The position numbers and the translations under genes were made by a program. Below the pieces are notes generated by a model. That model was not told the DNA's origin. It saw only the letters and a program-made list of their open reading frames with translations, and did no database searches. From Candidatus Aminicenantota bacterium (GTDB lineage: Bacteria; Acidobacteriota; Aminicenantia; JAMOAD01), in NCBI GenBank assembly GCA_027061995.1, contig JAMOUT010000002.1, positions 1-64,000 on the forward strand: a DNA stretch of 64,000 nt, read 5' to 3'. This document shows positions 31,670 to 41,592 of the stretch, in pieces; position 1 is the stretch's first letter; the number at the start of each line of letters is the position of its first letter.

Positions 31670-33397
31670 ATGGTTATACTATCTAATACAAAATTAAAGG
31701 ATGCATTGAAAGAATATCCTGAATTAGAGGAATATCTTATTAATTTATCGCCGAAATTTAAAAAGCTAAAAAATCCGATGATTAAAAAGGTTATTGGTAA
31801 ATGGGCTTCATTTAATGATATTGCCAGGGTTGGTAATTTGTCAATTTGTGAATTATTACATGGTGTTAATAAGCAAATAGGAAAAGAGAAAGAGCTTTTT
31901 GAATCAGCTCCATCATGCATAAAGATGAAAACATCGGAAAAAGAATCAAAACAAAAAAACATGAAAAAAGATGAACCTGAGTGGGTAAAAAAAGCAGATC
32001 AGATAATAATTCTTGATGTGAGGGAGAGAGATGATTTCTTTTTCTCTGAAATATTGAATAATATAAAAAAATTAAATGACAATCAAATATTAATGGTTAT
32101 AAACAATTTTTACCCCTCCCCTCTTATCAATGTTTTTGATGAGGATAAGATTGAGTATTATTATTTAAATGAAAATAAAAATATTCATAAATTATATGTA
32201 AAAAAACCAAATAAGATAAAGAATGTTAATAATTGGCATGATATAAAGGATACTTTTGAAGAGATGGATTTAAGAGGATGGAGAGAAGACCCATTTTCAA
32301 CATTAATAAAAAAAGCTAATGAAATATCTCAAGGAGAGGGTTTTAAGATAATTCAATATTTTAAACCTACGCCACTAATTAACATGATTGAGCCTTTGGG
32401 ATTTGAAACATTAGTTGAAAAAAAATCTCCGATTGAACATCATGTATATTTTTATAAAAAATTAGCGGATAATAAAAAAGGGAAAAAATATTCTTCGGAT
32501 GGCAGAATACCTCTTGTAATACAATCGGCAACACCTGTTGTATATCCGATAATAATGAGAATACTTCAATCAAAAAAATTAATGGATAAGATTCGATTGG
32601 AAGAGCTTAAAATATGGGATAAAACAGAAAAGCATCTCGGATGGATTATAAACGGGAATGCTGATATAAGTTTTTCAGCTGTTGCGGCAGTGGCAAAAAT
32701 ATATCAGAAAGGTCTTGATATAAAGATGAAAGCTGTAACAGTGTGGGATAATTTTTATCTTTTGACAAGAGGTTATAAAGCTGAGAATTTCGGTGATTTA
32801 AAAAATCATAAAATATATCTCCCGTTAATTCAAGCCGCCCCACCCTATGCAATAACAAAGTATTTGATGGATAAAACCGGATATAATTATAATGATTTTG
32901 AATTTGTATTCGGAGAGCCGTTCGGAAGACCTGAAGAGATTAAAGATATGTTAGTTTCGGGAGAGATAGATACAGCTCTTTTGAGAGAGCCTGAGGCAAG
33001 TTTTGCAATTTATGAAGGAAACGGCGAAATTGTCGAATCATTAGCGTATAAAAATATTTGGGAGAAACTTTATCCAGAAAAAGGGAATCTTCCTAATGCG
33101 GGGGTTTTGTTCAAAGGGGAGATAATAAGAAAATATCCTGAAATAGTCGAAATCTTTTTACAAGAGACTAAAAAAGCGATTGAATGGGTAAATGAAAACA
33201 GGGATGAATCCGCAAACACAATTTATGATATTATGGGAAAACAACCTGAAGCGGCAAAACTATTTTTATCAAGGGTAAAACTAAAATATGTTGATTCAAC
33301 CGATGCAATAGAAGACATAACCCATTATATAAATGTTCTTAATAAATCCGGATACGGTAAAAAGGATTTCGGTGAATTAAAAGAGTTATTTATATAA
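31670..33397 (+). CDS. DUF1858 - DUF2249 - DUF2249 - substrate-binding-like fusion protein
   Basis: A 575-residue protein with no signal peptide. About 1-75 resembles DUF1858; about 112-178 and 198-264 are two DUF2249-like modules (ILDVRERDDF and MDLRGWREDPF starts, each with NFYPSPLINVF or YFKPTPLINMI); about 278-575 resembles periplasmic solute-binding proteins of the NMT1/TauA type. DUF1858 and DUF2249 occur with hemerythrins and redox proteins of nitrogen or sulfur metabolism. A cytoplasmic binding domain fused to them would be a sensor or carrier rather than a transport component. No ABC permease is adjacent. Confidence 0.75.
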   Translation: MVILSNTKLKDALKEYPELEEYLINLSPKFKKLKNPMIKKVIGKWASFNDIARVGNLSICELLHGVNKQIGKEKELFESAPSCIKMKTSEKESKQKNMKKDEPEWVKKADQIIILDVRERDDFFFSEILNNIKKLNDNQILMVINNFYPSPLINVFDEDKIEYYYLNENKNIHKLYVKKPNKIKNVNNWHDIKDTFEEMDLRGWREDPFSTLIKKANEISQGEGFKIIQYFKPTPLINMIEPLGFETLVEKKSPIEHHVYFYKKLADNKKGKKYSSDGRIPLVIQSATPVVYPIIMRILQSKKLMDKIRLEELKIWDKTEKHLGWIINGNADISFSAVAAVAKIYQKGLDIKMKAVTVWDNFYLLTRGYKAENFGDLKNHKIYLPLIQAAPPYAITKYLMDKTGYNYNDFEFVFGEPFGRPEEIKDMLVSGEIDTALLREPEASFAIYEGNGEIVESLAYKNIWEKLYPEKGNLPNAGVLFKGEIIRKYPEIVEIFLQETKKAIEWVNENRDESANTIYDIMGKQPEAAKLFLSRVKLKYVDSTDAIEDITHYINVLNKSGYGKKDFGELKELFI

Positions 33398-33403
33398 AAT
33401 AAG

Positions 33404-36400
33404 CTAACTATTGTTTGATCTGTTCTTTTTATATTTTTTTGTTTTAATATTTTCAGAATCATTATAAATTAAGGATTCGACATCTTTTTCTTGAATAACT
33501 ATTTTTAATTCATCATTGTCCATTATAAATAATATATCCTTAATATTATCATCTTTATTTAATTTATAATCGGCTATCCTAAGTAATATCTCATCCTGTA
33601 TCACCCTTAATATCTCTCTCGCTCCATACTCTTCCGAAAAACCTTTATTTGCAATATATTCAACAGCATCATCATTAAGGGTGATTTTTATATTCTCATT
33701 AATCAGTGTTTTATTAAGTTCCTCGATTTTCTGCTCGACAATCTCTTTCATGACACTAATATCAAGGGGATTAAAAAACAAAATTGAATCAACCCTATTT
33801 AAAAACTCGGGTTTAAAAAATTTTTTCATCTCATTTTCAAGCTCTGTTTTTGTTACTTTTTTATCTCCCAATTTCTTTGAGAATCCGACATCAATCTTTG
33901 AAAAGAGTGAAGTTCCTATATTTGATGTCATTATTATAATGGATTTATCAAAATAAGCTTTTTTCCCTCTCGCATCGGTTAAAACACCCGAATCAAAAAC
34001 CTGAAGAAATATATTTATAAGCTGAGGATGTGCTTTTTCAATCTCATCAAGGAGAACCACTCTATAAGGGTCTTTTTTCATCTCGTCTGTTAATTGATTT
34101 TGATCATAATATCCTACATATCCGGGAGCAGCACCTATCAATCTTGAAAAAGTGAACTCCTCCATATATTCGGACATATCAAATCTAAGAAGTTTTTTCT
34201 CGTCACCGTAAAGCTCTTTAGCAAGAATTTTTGCAAGTTCGGTTTTACCCACTCCGGTAGGTCCTATGAAAAGGAATATTCCGTCAGGTTTTGATGATTT
34301 GATTTTCAGCCCCATCCTTGCGGGTAATAGTGTTTTTACTAATGCTTTTATAACTATTTCCTGCCCTTTTATACTTCTTGAAAGATTTTCTTCCAAAGAT
34401 TTTAATTTGTCCTTCAATTGAACGGAAACCGATGAAAGTTCCACACCTCTGCTATCGGCAATTATTTTAAGAAAATCGGTTTCAGATACAATATTATTAT
34501 CTCTATTGCCATTCATAAGATCATAATTAACTTTTGAGCATGCTCTATCAAGAAGTTCTATAGCTTTATCCGGAAGCATTTTATCTCTGAAAAATTGTTT
34601 AATAAGTGGCAAATACTTAACTATGTTATCCATGTCAATTTGAACGCTATGATACTTTTCAAATTCGGAAGCTTTTAGTTTTAAGATGATCGAATTTTCT
34701 TCATCTGAAAGTTCATTTATTGTAACAGTCTGAAACAATCTTCCGAATACGGGAACTTTTGATATTGCACTAATATAATTATCATGATTTGTAACTGCAA
34801 TGATTCTTATATTATCCTCTTCAAGAAAAGGTTTTATCAATGAGGGGAAATCCATTGTGCTACTTTTTGATGTATCGCTTGAAATAAGAAAATTAAGATC
34901 ATCAATAAAAAGAATCGCTTTTTCATCTTTTATCTTTGTTAGAATCTGTTGTATTTTTTCCTCAAGCTGCCCTCTGTATTTAGTGCCTGAAAATGTTAAT
35001 CCGACATTCAATTCATAGACAGGCAACTCTTTAATATTATCGGGAACATCCTCATTTAAAATTTTATTTACAACATTATGGACAACCGATGTTTTCCCGA
35101 CACCGGGTTCTCCCACAATTAAAACACTATTTTTCTTCATGCAATTGAGTATATATAATATCTCCTCGGTTTCACGATTTCTCCCTATAATAACGGGAGA
35201 TATTCTTTCAACTTTATCTTTCAGGTTAATGAGTTCCTTTTCAATATTCTTGTATTGCATCTTTTTCTTTTTTATAACGGATTCCATTAATCTATCAATT
35301 TTACCGATAATTTCCGTTGAAAAAACAATCTTCTTCAATTTCTTTGATATTGTCCCGAGTTTTGCCAAATCACCATTATTGAGATATATGGAAAAAAGAT
35401 TAAAATAAGGATAATAAAAATCCGGCGAGTGTTCTATTAAATTTTCAAAAAGATTTTTCGCTTTTATTTCATTACCTATCTTCTGATAAGAGTCCGCTAT
35501 ATAATATTCCAAAAGGCTGTGGAAATCATCATAAACCTTATTGGAATATTTATAATTTGAGATATCGCTTATCAATGAAACAAAATCCTTATTTGCAAGA
35601 TCCTTTTTAATTTTAATAAGACTATTAAAAATGCTAACAAATTCTTTATTATATTCATCATAAATAAATTCATTTAATTGTTCGGATAAAAGAAAATTTT
35701 CAAAATATTCCAAGAATTTATTTTTTATGGCATCATTTTTAATATTTATGATTTTTCCATCTTCATCCATATAATCACACAAGGAACCAATTCCGGAATT
35801 CCAAAAATATATTTTATCATTAATAAAGATAACAAAAGGGAAAAGATCAATAAAAATTCCAGAGGATACGGAATAGAGAAAAGTGTGATCTTTGCTTATT
35901 AATGGCAAAAAATTATCCCATAATTTACCATCCTTTTTATCATAGATTATTCTTAAATTTAGAATATTAAATAAAAAGGAGAAGAATAATTCAAAAGATT
36001 TCAGGAAATCGGTTTTAATAATTTTAAGATGAGTTTCATCCATAGAGAGGAAAACAGGTTTGATATATATGGTTGTTTTTGAAAAAAGCGAAAAATATTT
36101 TTTTCTTTGCTCGATATTATTAAATAATGAAGATGGAAAATTCTGGATAATATAACTGTGAATATTTAAAATCGTATCATCATTTTTCATGGAATAATCT
36201 TTATCAAGTAATTCATTAATTTCATTATAAGCGATTTTCTTATCCATAAGTTCTTTTAAAAAAGCGAAATTAATAAATTTAATATGTGTTAAAAATAGTT
36301 TGTATAAATCTTTAAAATCAAGGTTTTTTAAACTAATCTCCTTTAAAAACATGGAGGGGATTAATAAGTCGGAGGGTTGATTATTTTTTTTAAAAATTCC

Positions 36401-36409
36401 TATACCCAT
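33404..36409 (-). CDS. Clp-type double-AAA+ unfoldase with an unusual N-terminal domain
   Basis: A 1001-residue protein. Residues 1-400 replace the usual Clp_N domain with an unrecognised region ending in TPR-like helices (about 295-365). AAA-1 has Walker A GEPGVGKT (433-440) and Walker B ILFIDD (499-504, Asp where Glu is usual) and the KYRG pore loop. AAA-2 has GPTGVGKT (716-723), VVLLDE (784-789) and the GYVG pore loop. The linker is short, with no ClpB middle coiled coil, and a VGF tripeptide at 841-843 sits where ClpC/ClpA contact ClpP. So a ClpC-like unfoldase with a new adaptor or substrate domain is likely. It starts one base after a DUF1015 gene. Confidence 0.85.
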   Translation of the reverse strand: MGIGIFKKNNQPSDLLIPSMFLKEISLKNLDFKDLYKLFLTHIKFINFAFLKELMDKKIAYNEINELLDKDYSMKNDDTILNIHSYIIQNFPSSLFNNIEQRKKYFSLFSKTTIYIKPVFLSMDETHLKIIKTDFLKSFELFFSFLFNILNLRIIYDKKDGKLWDNFLPLISKDHTFLYSVSSGIFIDLFPFVIFINDKIYFWNSGIGSLCDYMDEDGKIINIKNDAIKNKFLEYFENFLLSEQLNEFIYDEYNKEFVSIFNSLIKIKKDLANKDFVSLISDISNYKYSNKVYDDFHSLLEYYIADSYQKIGNEIKAKNLFENLIEHSPDFYYPYFNLFSIYLNNGDLAKLGTISKKLKKIVFSTEIIGKIDRLMESVIKKKKMQYKNIEKELINLKDKVERISPVIIGRNRETEEILYILNCMKKNSVLIVGEPGVGKTSVVHNVVNKILNEDVPDNIKELPVYELNVGLTFSGTKYRGQLEEKIQQILTKIKDEKAILFIDDLNFLISSDTSKSSTMDFPSLIKPFLEEDNIRIIAVTNHDNYISAISKVPVFGRLFQTVTINELSDEENSIILKLKASEFEKYHSVQIDMDNIVKYLPLIKQFFRDKMLPDKAIELLDRACSKVNYDLMNGNRDNNIVSETDFLKIIADSRGVELSSVSVQLKDKLKSLEENLSRSIKGQEIVIKALVKTLLPARMGLKIKSSKPDGIFLFIGPTGVGKTELAKILAKELYGDEKKLLRFDMSEYMEEFTFSRLIGAAPGYVGYYDQNQLTDEMKKDPYRVVLLDEIEKAHPQLINIFLQVFDSGVLTDARGKKAYFDKSIIIMTSNIGTSLFSKIDVGFSKKLGDKKVTKTELENEMKKFFKPEFLNRVDSILFFNPLDISVMKEIVEQKIEELNKTLINENIKITLNDDAVEYIANKGFSEEYGAREILRVIQDEILLRIADYKLNKDDNIKDILFIMDNDELKIVIQEKDVESLIYNDSENIKTKKYKKNRSNNS

Positions 36410-36410
36410 T

Positions 36411-37649
36411 TTATTTTAATAAGTGAACAACAATGCCTGAGCGGAGTTTTGGCTCGAACCATGTGGATTTGGGAGGCATAATTTTATTGGCATCAGCAAC
36501 TTTCATAAGATCCTCCATTGATGTGGGAAACATTGAAAAGGCGACAGCGAATTCACCATTGTCAACAAGTGATTGAAGATAATCGGTTCCTCTGATTCCA
36601 CCTACAAAATCAATCCTTTTGTCTTTTCTAACATTTTTAATACCGAGAATAGGATCTATTATATTATTTTGAATAATCGAGACATCAAGACTTTCAACAG
36701 GATCATTCTTATCAAAAATACCGGATTTGGGAACAAGTTTATACCATTTCTTATTCAGATACATCATTATATTATTTTTTGAAGAAGGCTCTTTTTTATC
36801 TGTTATTTCATAATCAAATTTTTCCCCTACCCTATTTAAAAAGTCTCCTTCTTCAAGTCCGTTAAGGTCTTTAATAACCCTGTTATAAGCCATAATATTC
36901 ATTTGATTATGAGGGAAAATAACAGTTAAAAAGAAATTGTATTCTTCATCCCCCGTATGATTGGGATTTGCTTCCATTTTATATTTCCTAACCCTTGTAG
37001 CTGCAGCTGATCTATGATGACCGTCCGCCACATAAAGATAAGGGATTTTAACAAATTCCTTTTCAATATTATCAATTATGGAATCATCAGTAACAACCCA
37101 AAATATGTGCTCTACACCATCTTCGGATGAAAAATGGTATTCAGGCTCATTCATTGATACATCCGAAAGAATATTATCCAAGGTTTTATCACTTTTATAG
37201 ACAAGAAAGACAGGACCTGCCTGTGCATCAAGAGATAAAATATGTTTTGTTCTATCAATCTCTTTATCCTCTCTTGTTAATTCATGCTTCTTAATAATCC
37301 CTTTTTCATAATCATCAACTGATGAAACAGCTACAAATCCTATTTGAACATGCTCCCCCATTATCTGTTTGTATATATAAAATGCTTTTTTCTTTTCCTG
37401 AAAAAGATAACCTTTTTTAATAAACTCATAAAAATTATCATGAGCTTTTTGATAAACTTTTTCATCATAAAGATCTGTTCCTACCGGAAGATCAACTTCA
37501 GGTTTGATAATATGCAAAAAACTATACGGATTTCCTTTAACCATTTCTCTCGCTTCTTCGGACGAAAGGACATCATACGGTGGAGATACGATTTTTTTAA
37601 CTAACTCTTTTTTTGGTCTTACTCCTTTAAATGATTTTACTATAGCCAT
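36411..37649 (-). CDS. DUF1015 family protein
   Basis: A 412-residue cytoplasmic protein covering the whole DUF1015 family, with SPPYDVLSSEEAREM near the start, the hallmark YVADGHHRSAAA around residue 210 and a KIMPPKSTWFEPKLRSG end. The DGHHR motif resembles the nucleotide-binding loop of ParB-like CTPase and kinase folds; an enzymatic role is suspected, not shown. GGAGG precedes the ATG. One-base spacing to the downstream Clp-like gene indicates coupled translation. Confidence 0.88.
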   Translation of the reverse strand: MAIVKSFKGVRPKKELVKKIVSPPYDVLSSEEAREMVKGNPYSFLHIIKPEVDLPVGTDLYDEKVYQKAHDNFYEFIKKGYLFQEKKKAFYIYKQIMGEHVQIGFVAVSSVDDYEKGIIKKHELTREDKEIDRTKHILSLDAQAGPVFLVYKSDKTLDNILSDVSMNEPEYHFSSEDGVEHIFWVVTDDSIIDNIEKEFVKIPYLYVADGHHRSAAATRVRKYKMEANPNHTGDEEYNFFLTVIFPHNQMNIMAYNRVIKDLNGLEEGDFLNRVGEKFDYEITDKKEPSSKNNIMMYLNKKWYKLVPKSGIFDKNDPVESLDVSIIQNNIIDPILGIKNVRKDKRIDFVGGIRGTDYLQSLVDNGEFAVAFSMFPTSMEDLMKVADANKIMPPKSTWFEPKLRSGIVVHLLK

Positions 37650-37885
37650 TATAATTCCTCCAATAAATTATTATATAATATAAGATTTTATCAATTAATA
37701 ATATTAAATTCAAGCTAACGCTATCATCCCCTAAAAATCGAATAAAGAGGTTCAGGATATTGGAAAATCAGCTAAAACATGGTTACTTCACTCTTTTGGA
37801 TATATTTATCATATATTTTCCTGTTTATTCTCATAATTTCTCACTCATTATTTTCCTGTTTTTTATCAATTTTCATTTATCATCA

Positions 37886-38938
37886 TTAATAATTCATTGA
37901 AAAAAGATGAAAATTATCTTCATAGCCTCCGATGATATTAAGTGAATTATTAAATATTTTTAAAAACAGGGAATATCCGATAGGTTTGTTATTATATTTA
38001 GGTTGTATTCTTTTTAAGAATTTACCATGCGAGCTGAACTCAAGAATTGTTGTCGGGAATTCATTTTTAGAATCAGCCGTAATAAGATAATATATATTAC
38101 CGTCATTATCAATATCAAAACCACTACAAAATCTTAGTAAATTAATGATACTATCATTTGCAAAATTATCAATCCAATCTTTTTTATATTCCTTAACTCT
38201 TTTCATTAATACATCAATCTCATTTAAACCCTTATTTCTGAGATCTTTCCACAAAATCTCTTTTTTGGTTTTTAAATTATAAACAAATATCAATGGATAA
38301 TAATCAAAGGCTCCGTATAATAGATTACCTTTGACAGCAAATTTAACGGAATTAAATTTAACATAACCCAAATGACTTTTTGTATCCAAAAGTTTTCCTA
38401 TTTTATCCAATTTTTTACCTTTTTCCGAAAAAATCGTTATTAATTTTCTTTTTTTCTCTTTTTTTGTATATCTTACATTTAAAAATAAAATACCGGATTT
38501 TACAAAAACACCGGATATTTCATCCGAATCTTTAATCTTAAAATAATTTACAATATTACCTGCTTTATCTATTTGAAAAATGTGTTTATAATCCTCGTTT
38601 ACGGTATAAAACTTGTCCGAGTCAAATGATAAGATTCGGGGTGTAAAAGATAGGTTATTTTTCGTTTTTAAATCTTTTATCTCTTTAACATATTTTGAAT
38701 CATAAGAGAATCCGAAAATTCTGTTTCTATATGAATCCGAGATATAAATAAAATCCTTTGTTAAAACAACAGAATTATAATTAGGAGATAAATTTGATTG
38801 ATCCCAATATTTAATAATACTTGAAAAATCAAATTTATCTTGCCAAATCTCTTTGTCTTGACTAAAACTAATACTGAATAATATAGTTAATACTGACAAA
38901 AAGACAAAAAATCTAATCGACTTGTTATTGCTTGTCAT
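37886..38938 (-). CDS. Exported beta-propeller-like protein
   Basis: A 350-residue protein with a signal peptide (to about residue 26, FSISFSQ) and repeated short strands of the NHL or six-bladed propeller style (FIYISDSYRNRIFGFSYDS, FQIDKAGNIVNYFK, LYGAFDYYPLIFVYNLKT, GFDIDNDGNIYYLITAD). Binding surface of unknown ligand; envelope location expected. AGGAG lies seven bases before the ATG. The 37650-37885 gap holds only a repeated TATTTTCCTGTTT (37814, 37849). Confidence 0.65.
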   Translation of the reverse strand: MTSNNKSIRFFVFLSVLTILFSISFSQDKEIWQDKFDFSSIIKYWDQSNLSPNYNSVVLTKDFIYISDSYRNRIFGFSYDSKYVKEIKDLKTKNNLSFTPRILSFDSDKFYTVNEDYKHIFQIDKAGNIVNYFKIKDSDEISGVFVKSGILFLNVRYTKKEKKRKLITIFSEKGKKLDKIGKLLDTKSHLGYVKFNSVKFAVKGNLLYGAFDYYPLIFVYNLKTKKEILWKDLRNKGLNEIDVLMKRVKEYKKDWIDNFANDSIINLLRFCSGFDIDNDGNIYYLITADSKNEFPTTILEFSSHGKFLKRIQPKYNNKPIGYSLFLKIFNNSLNIIGGYEDNFHLFSMNY

Positions 38939-39074
38939 TATGATACTCCTAATATTGATATTTTAAATTTAGACAGACTAAATTTATCATTATATAATAG
39001 TGTATAACAAATAAAAAAAAAATCAATAGTTTTAACCTATTTTCTTTTATTTTCATGTTTAATTTTCTTCGCTT

Positions 39075-39101
39075 TTTACATAAATTTAACTGTGTTAAAA
39101 T
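39075..39101 (+). promoter_or_regulatory. Promoter of the metallophosphoesterase gene, possibly leaderless
   Basis: TTTACA (39075-39080) and TAAAAT (39096-39101) are only 15 bases apart. The -10 box ends five bases before the ATG and no ribosome site is present. Confidence 0.3.
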
Positions 39102-39106
39102 GAAAA

Positions 39107-40204
39107 ATGAATAGATTTATTATTTTAATTTACTTTTTTATTGTTTTAATTATATACACTCTCATGAATATATTTGTCTATCTGCAAATCTCCAAAATAT
39201 TTAATTTCTCTTATGATGATAAAAAATATTTGCTTATCATTCTAATCATATGTGAATTAAGTTTTATTCTTTGGGAAATAATGAGAAAATTTTATCATTT
39301 GGCAATTTTAAATCTTATTGAATATTTTTATCTTGGTATTATATCAATATCCTTTAGTGTTTTATTAGTATTTTATTTTATAACCGAGTTATTTCCTGAA
39401 AATGTAAGAATGCTGAATATCATATCATTCATTATAATTTTTATTCTAATATTAATCTCAATATATAATGGGTTAAAAATACCTATGGTAAAGAATATTA
39501 ATATCCGCTATGAGAATCTACCTGAAATTCTTGAAAATTTTACGATAGTTCAATTATCAGATCTTCACCTTGGTGATTTTGCTTCAAAAAAAAGGATTAA
39601 CGAAATTATAGATAAAACAAACGAATTAAAGGCTGATATAGTAGTAATCACCGGTGATTTAATTGACAGGGATGTTTGCAAAATAGATAATATATGCACC
39701 CCTTTTTTAGAATTAAAAACAAAATACGGTATTTTTGCAGTATCGGGAAATCATGATATTTATACCGGATATAAATTGTTTTTATCTTGGGCTAAAGATA
39801 ATAATATAAAAGTTTTAGATAATGATTTGATACAATTAAACGATGATTTGGAAATAGCGGGAATAAAGGATAATGAATACAACAGTATTTTTCGTGATAA
39901 TAAAATAAAAAAAATATTTAATAATTTTTCCAATAAAAAATTCACGATATTTTTGTCTCACAGACCTACAAATTTTAAAATTGTCTCAGAAAACGGGGTA
40001 AATTTACAATTGAGCGGGCATACTCACAAAGGACAAATTCCTCCGATCAATATACTTATATATCTGCTTTATAAATATCCTTACGGTTTATACAAGCTGA
40101 ATAATTCATATATTTATACAACTTCAGGAACCGAAACTTGGGGACCTCCCATGAGACTTTTTTCTCGGAATGAAATTGTTAAAATAATATTACAAAAAGG
40201 GTGA
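39107..40204 (+). CDS. Membrane-anchored metallophosphoesterase (YkuE/YaeI-like)
   Basis: A 365-residue protein with about four N-terminal membrane helices (1-125) and a calcineurin-type phosphoesterase domain: QLSDLHLG, TGDLIDR, SGNHD, LSHRP and SGHTHKGQ supply the two-metal site. YaeI and YkuE enzymes of this layout are proposed to act on lipid-linked phosphate esters such as UDP-diacylglucosamine-like substrates. No clear ribosome site. The next small gene starts just after its stop. Confidence 0.85.
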   Translation: MNRFIILIYFFIVLIIYTLMNIFVYLQISKIFNFSYDDKKYLLIILIICELSFILWEIMRKFYHLAILNLIEYFYLGIISISFSVLLVFYFITELFPENVRMLNIISFIIIFILILISIYNGLKIPMVKNINIRYENLPEILENFTIVQLSDLHLGDFASKKRINEIIDKTNELKADIVVITGDLIDRDVCKIDNICTPFLELKTKYGIFAVSGNHDIYTGYKLFLSWAKDNNIKVLDNDLIQLNDDLEIAGIKDNEYNSIFRDNKIKKIFNNFSNKKFTIFLSHRPTNFKIVSENGVNLQLSGHTHKGQIPPINILIYLLYKYPYGLYKLNNSYIYTTSGTETWGPPMRLFSRNEIVKIILQKG

Positions 40205-40209
40205 GAATC

Positions 40210-40416
40210 ATGAAAATAAAAATATTCGGATTGGAAAAACGGAAAAGTGACGGAGTTGCCCCTGTGTTGTCTCATATTATTGCCGGAAATTCTGTTAAAA
40301 AATTAAAATATGTTGATAAAGATATCGGGATAAGATATATCTTTCTTTTGTTAATACACATAGAGAATAAACCTTATATGATTTTATTAATAAAACTTGA
40401 TATAATTAAAAAATGA
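40210..40416 (+). CDS. Small hypothetical protein coupled to a histidine kinase
   Basis: A 68-residue protein beginning MKIKIFGLEKRKSDGVAPVLSH and ending in a more hydrophobic half with two short apolar runs. I do not recognise it. Its support is positional: it fills the space between two real genes and ends in an ATGA overlap with the downstream kinase. The second half could be chance translation, so treat the product with caution. Confidence 0.45.
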   Translation: MKIKIFGLEKRKSDGVAPVLSHIIAGNSVKKLKYVDKDIGIRYIFLLLIHIENKPYMILLIKLDIIKK

Positions 40417-41591
40417 ATGATAAAAGCGAGGAATTAAAACTTTTAAAAGAGGCTTTTAACAAATTTGTCAAAGCTTCGGATGAATTAAAATCATCATACA
40501 TATCATTAAAAGAGAGAGCGATAAAACTTGAAAATGAGCTGAAAATCGTAAATAATAAACTTAAAATCAGCCTTGAAGAAAAGGAATATCTATACTCATA
40601 TCTTAAAAATATTATAGAAAGTATAAATGTAGCGATTATTATTGTTGATAATTCAAACAAAATTTCCCTATATAATAAATCGGCAAAACAGCTTTTCCCT
40701 AAGATCAAAAAAGGGATTGCAGAAAAATGCTTATTAAAAACAAAATTTTCAGATATATTTAAAACATCAATAGAAAATAACAAAGAGTTTGAGAAAGAAG
40801 TGAAAACAGATGATTCCGAATATTATCTTTTCTCTTTCGGAAAATTAAAGAATAAAAAACAACGGATTGGTAAATTTTTCATGATAAAAGATATAAGTTT
40901 TATAAAAAAACTTGAAGCCGAGGTCGGGAGAAATACAAGACTTAAAGCTATGGGAGAGATGGCTGCCGAACTTTCGCATGAGATAAGAAATCCTCTCGGA
41001 TCAATTGAGCTTTATGCCTCAATGCTTGAAGAAGATTTAAAAAAAATGAACTATGACACTAATTATCTCTCTTTTATAAGAGAGGAGATAAAAAAACTTA
41101 ATTCTCTCGTTTCAAACATACTTCTTTTCACAAGAGAACTCAAACCCAATAAAAGAATGGTAAATCTCGAAATATTTTTTAATAATATAAAAAATTTCAT
41201 AAAACCCATGATAGAAACGGAAGGGATTAATTTTAGGTTAAATATAAATGAAAAACAGGCTTTTTTGGATTCCGATCTTTTTGAAAGGGTATTTTTGAAT
41301 CTCATCTTAAATTCAATAAATGCTCTGTCAGAAGTGAAAAATCCCAAAATAGAAATAAGCAGTTTAAAAGAAGAAAACGGTTGCGTTTTTATTGTCGAAG
41401 ATAATGGAACGGGTATTAAAAAAGAGTTAATTGATAAAATATTTAATCCGTTTTTCACTACAAAAGCGAAGGGCAGCGGTTTGGGACTCAGTGTTATATA
41501 CAGAATAGTCCAAGCTCACGGGGGTGATATAACCATTGAAAGCAAAGAGAAAAAGTTTACAAGAGTTATAATCGGATTAAAGGAGGTGTAA
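40413..41591 (+). CDS. PAS sensor histidine kinase of the NtrB/FlgS type
   Basis: A 392-residue kinase without a clear membrane segment: N-terminal coiled coil (10-60), a PAS domain (about 65-170), a HisKA domain with H189 in ELSHEIRNPLGSIEL, and an HATPase domain (EDNGTGI, GSGLGLSV). The ELSHEIRNPLGS box is the type seen in flagellar FlgS/AtoS kinases that phosphorylate sigma-54 activators. The cognate regulator is the next gene, one base past its stop; the regulator's ribosome site lies inside this gene's end. Confidence 0.88.
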   Translation: MNDKSEELKLLKEAFNKFVKASDELKSSYISLKERAIKLENELKIVNNKLKISLEEKEYLYSYLKNIIESINVAIIIVDNSNKISLYNKSAKQLFPKIKKGIAEKCLLKTKFSDIFKTSIENNKEFEKEVKTDDSEYYLFSFGKLKNKKQRIGKFFMIKDISFIKKLEAEVGRNTRLKAMGEMAAELSHEIRNPLGSIELYASMLEEDLKKMNYDTNYLSFIREEIKKLNSLVSNILLFTRELKPNKRMVNLEIFFNNIKNFIKPMIETEGINFRLNINEKQAFLDSDLFERVFLNLILNSINALSEVKNPKIEISSLKEENGCVFIVEDNGTGIKKELIDKIFNPFFTTKAKGSGLGLSVIYRIVQAHGGDITIESKEKKFTRVIIGLKEV

Positions 41592-41592
41592 G

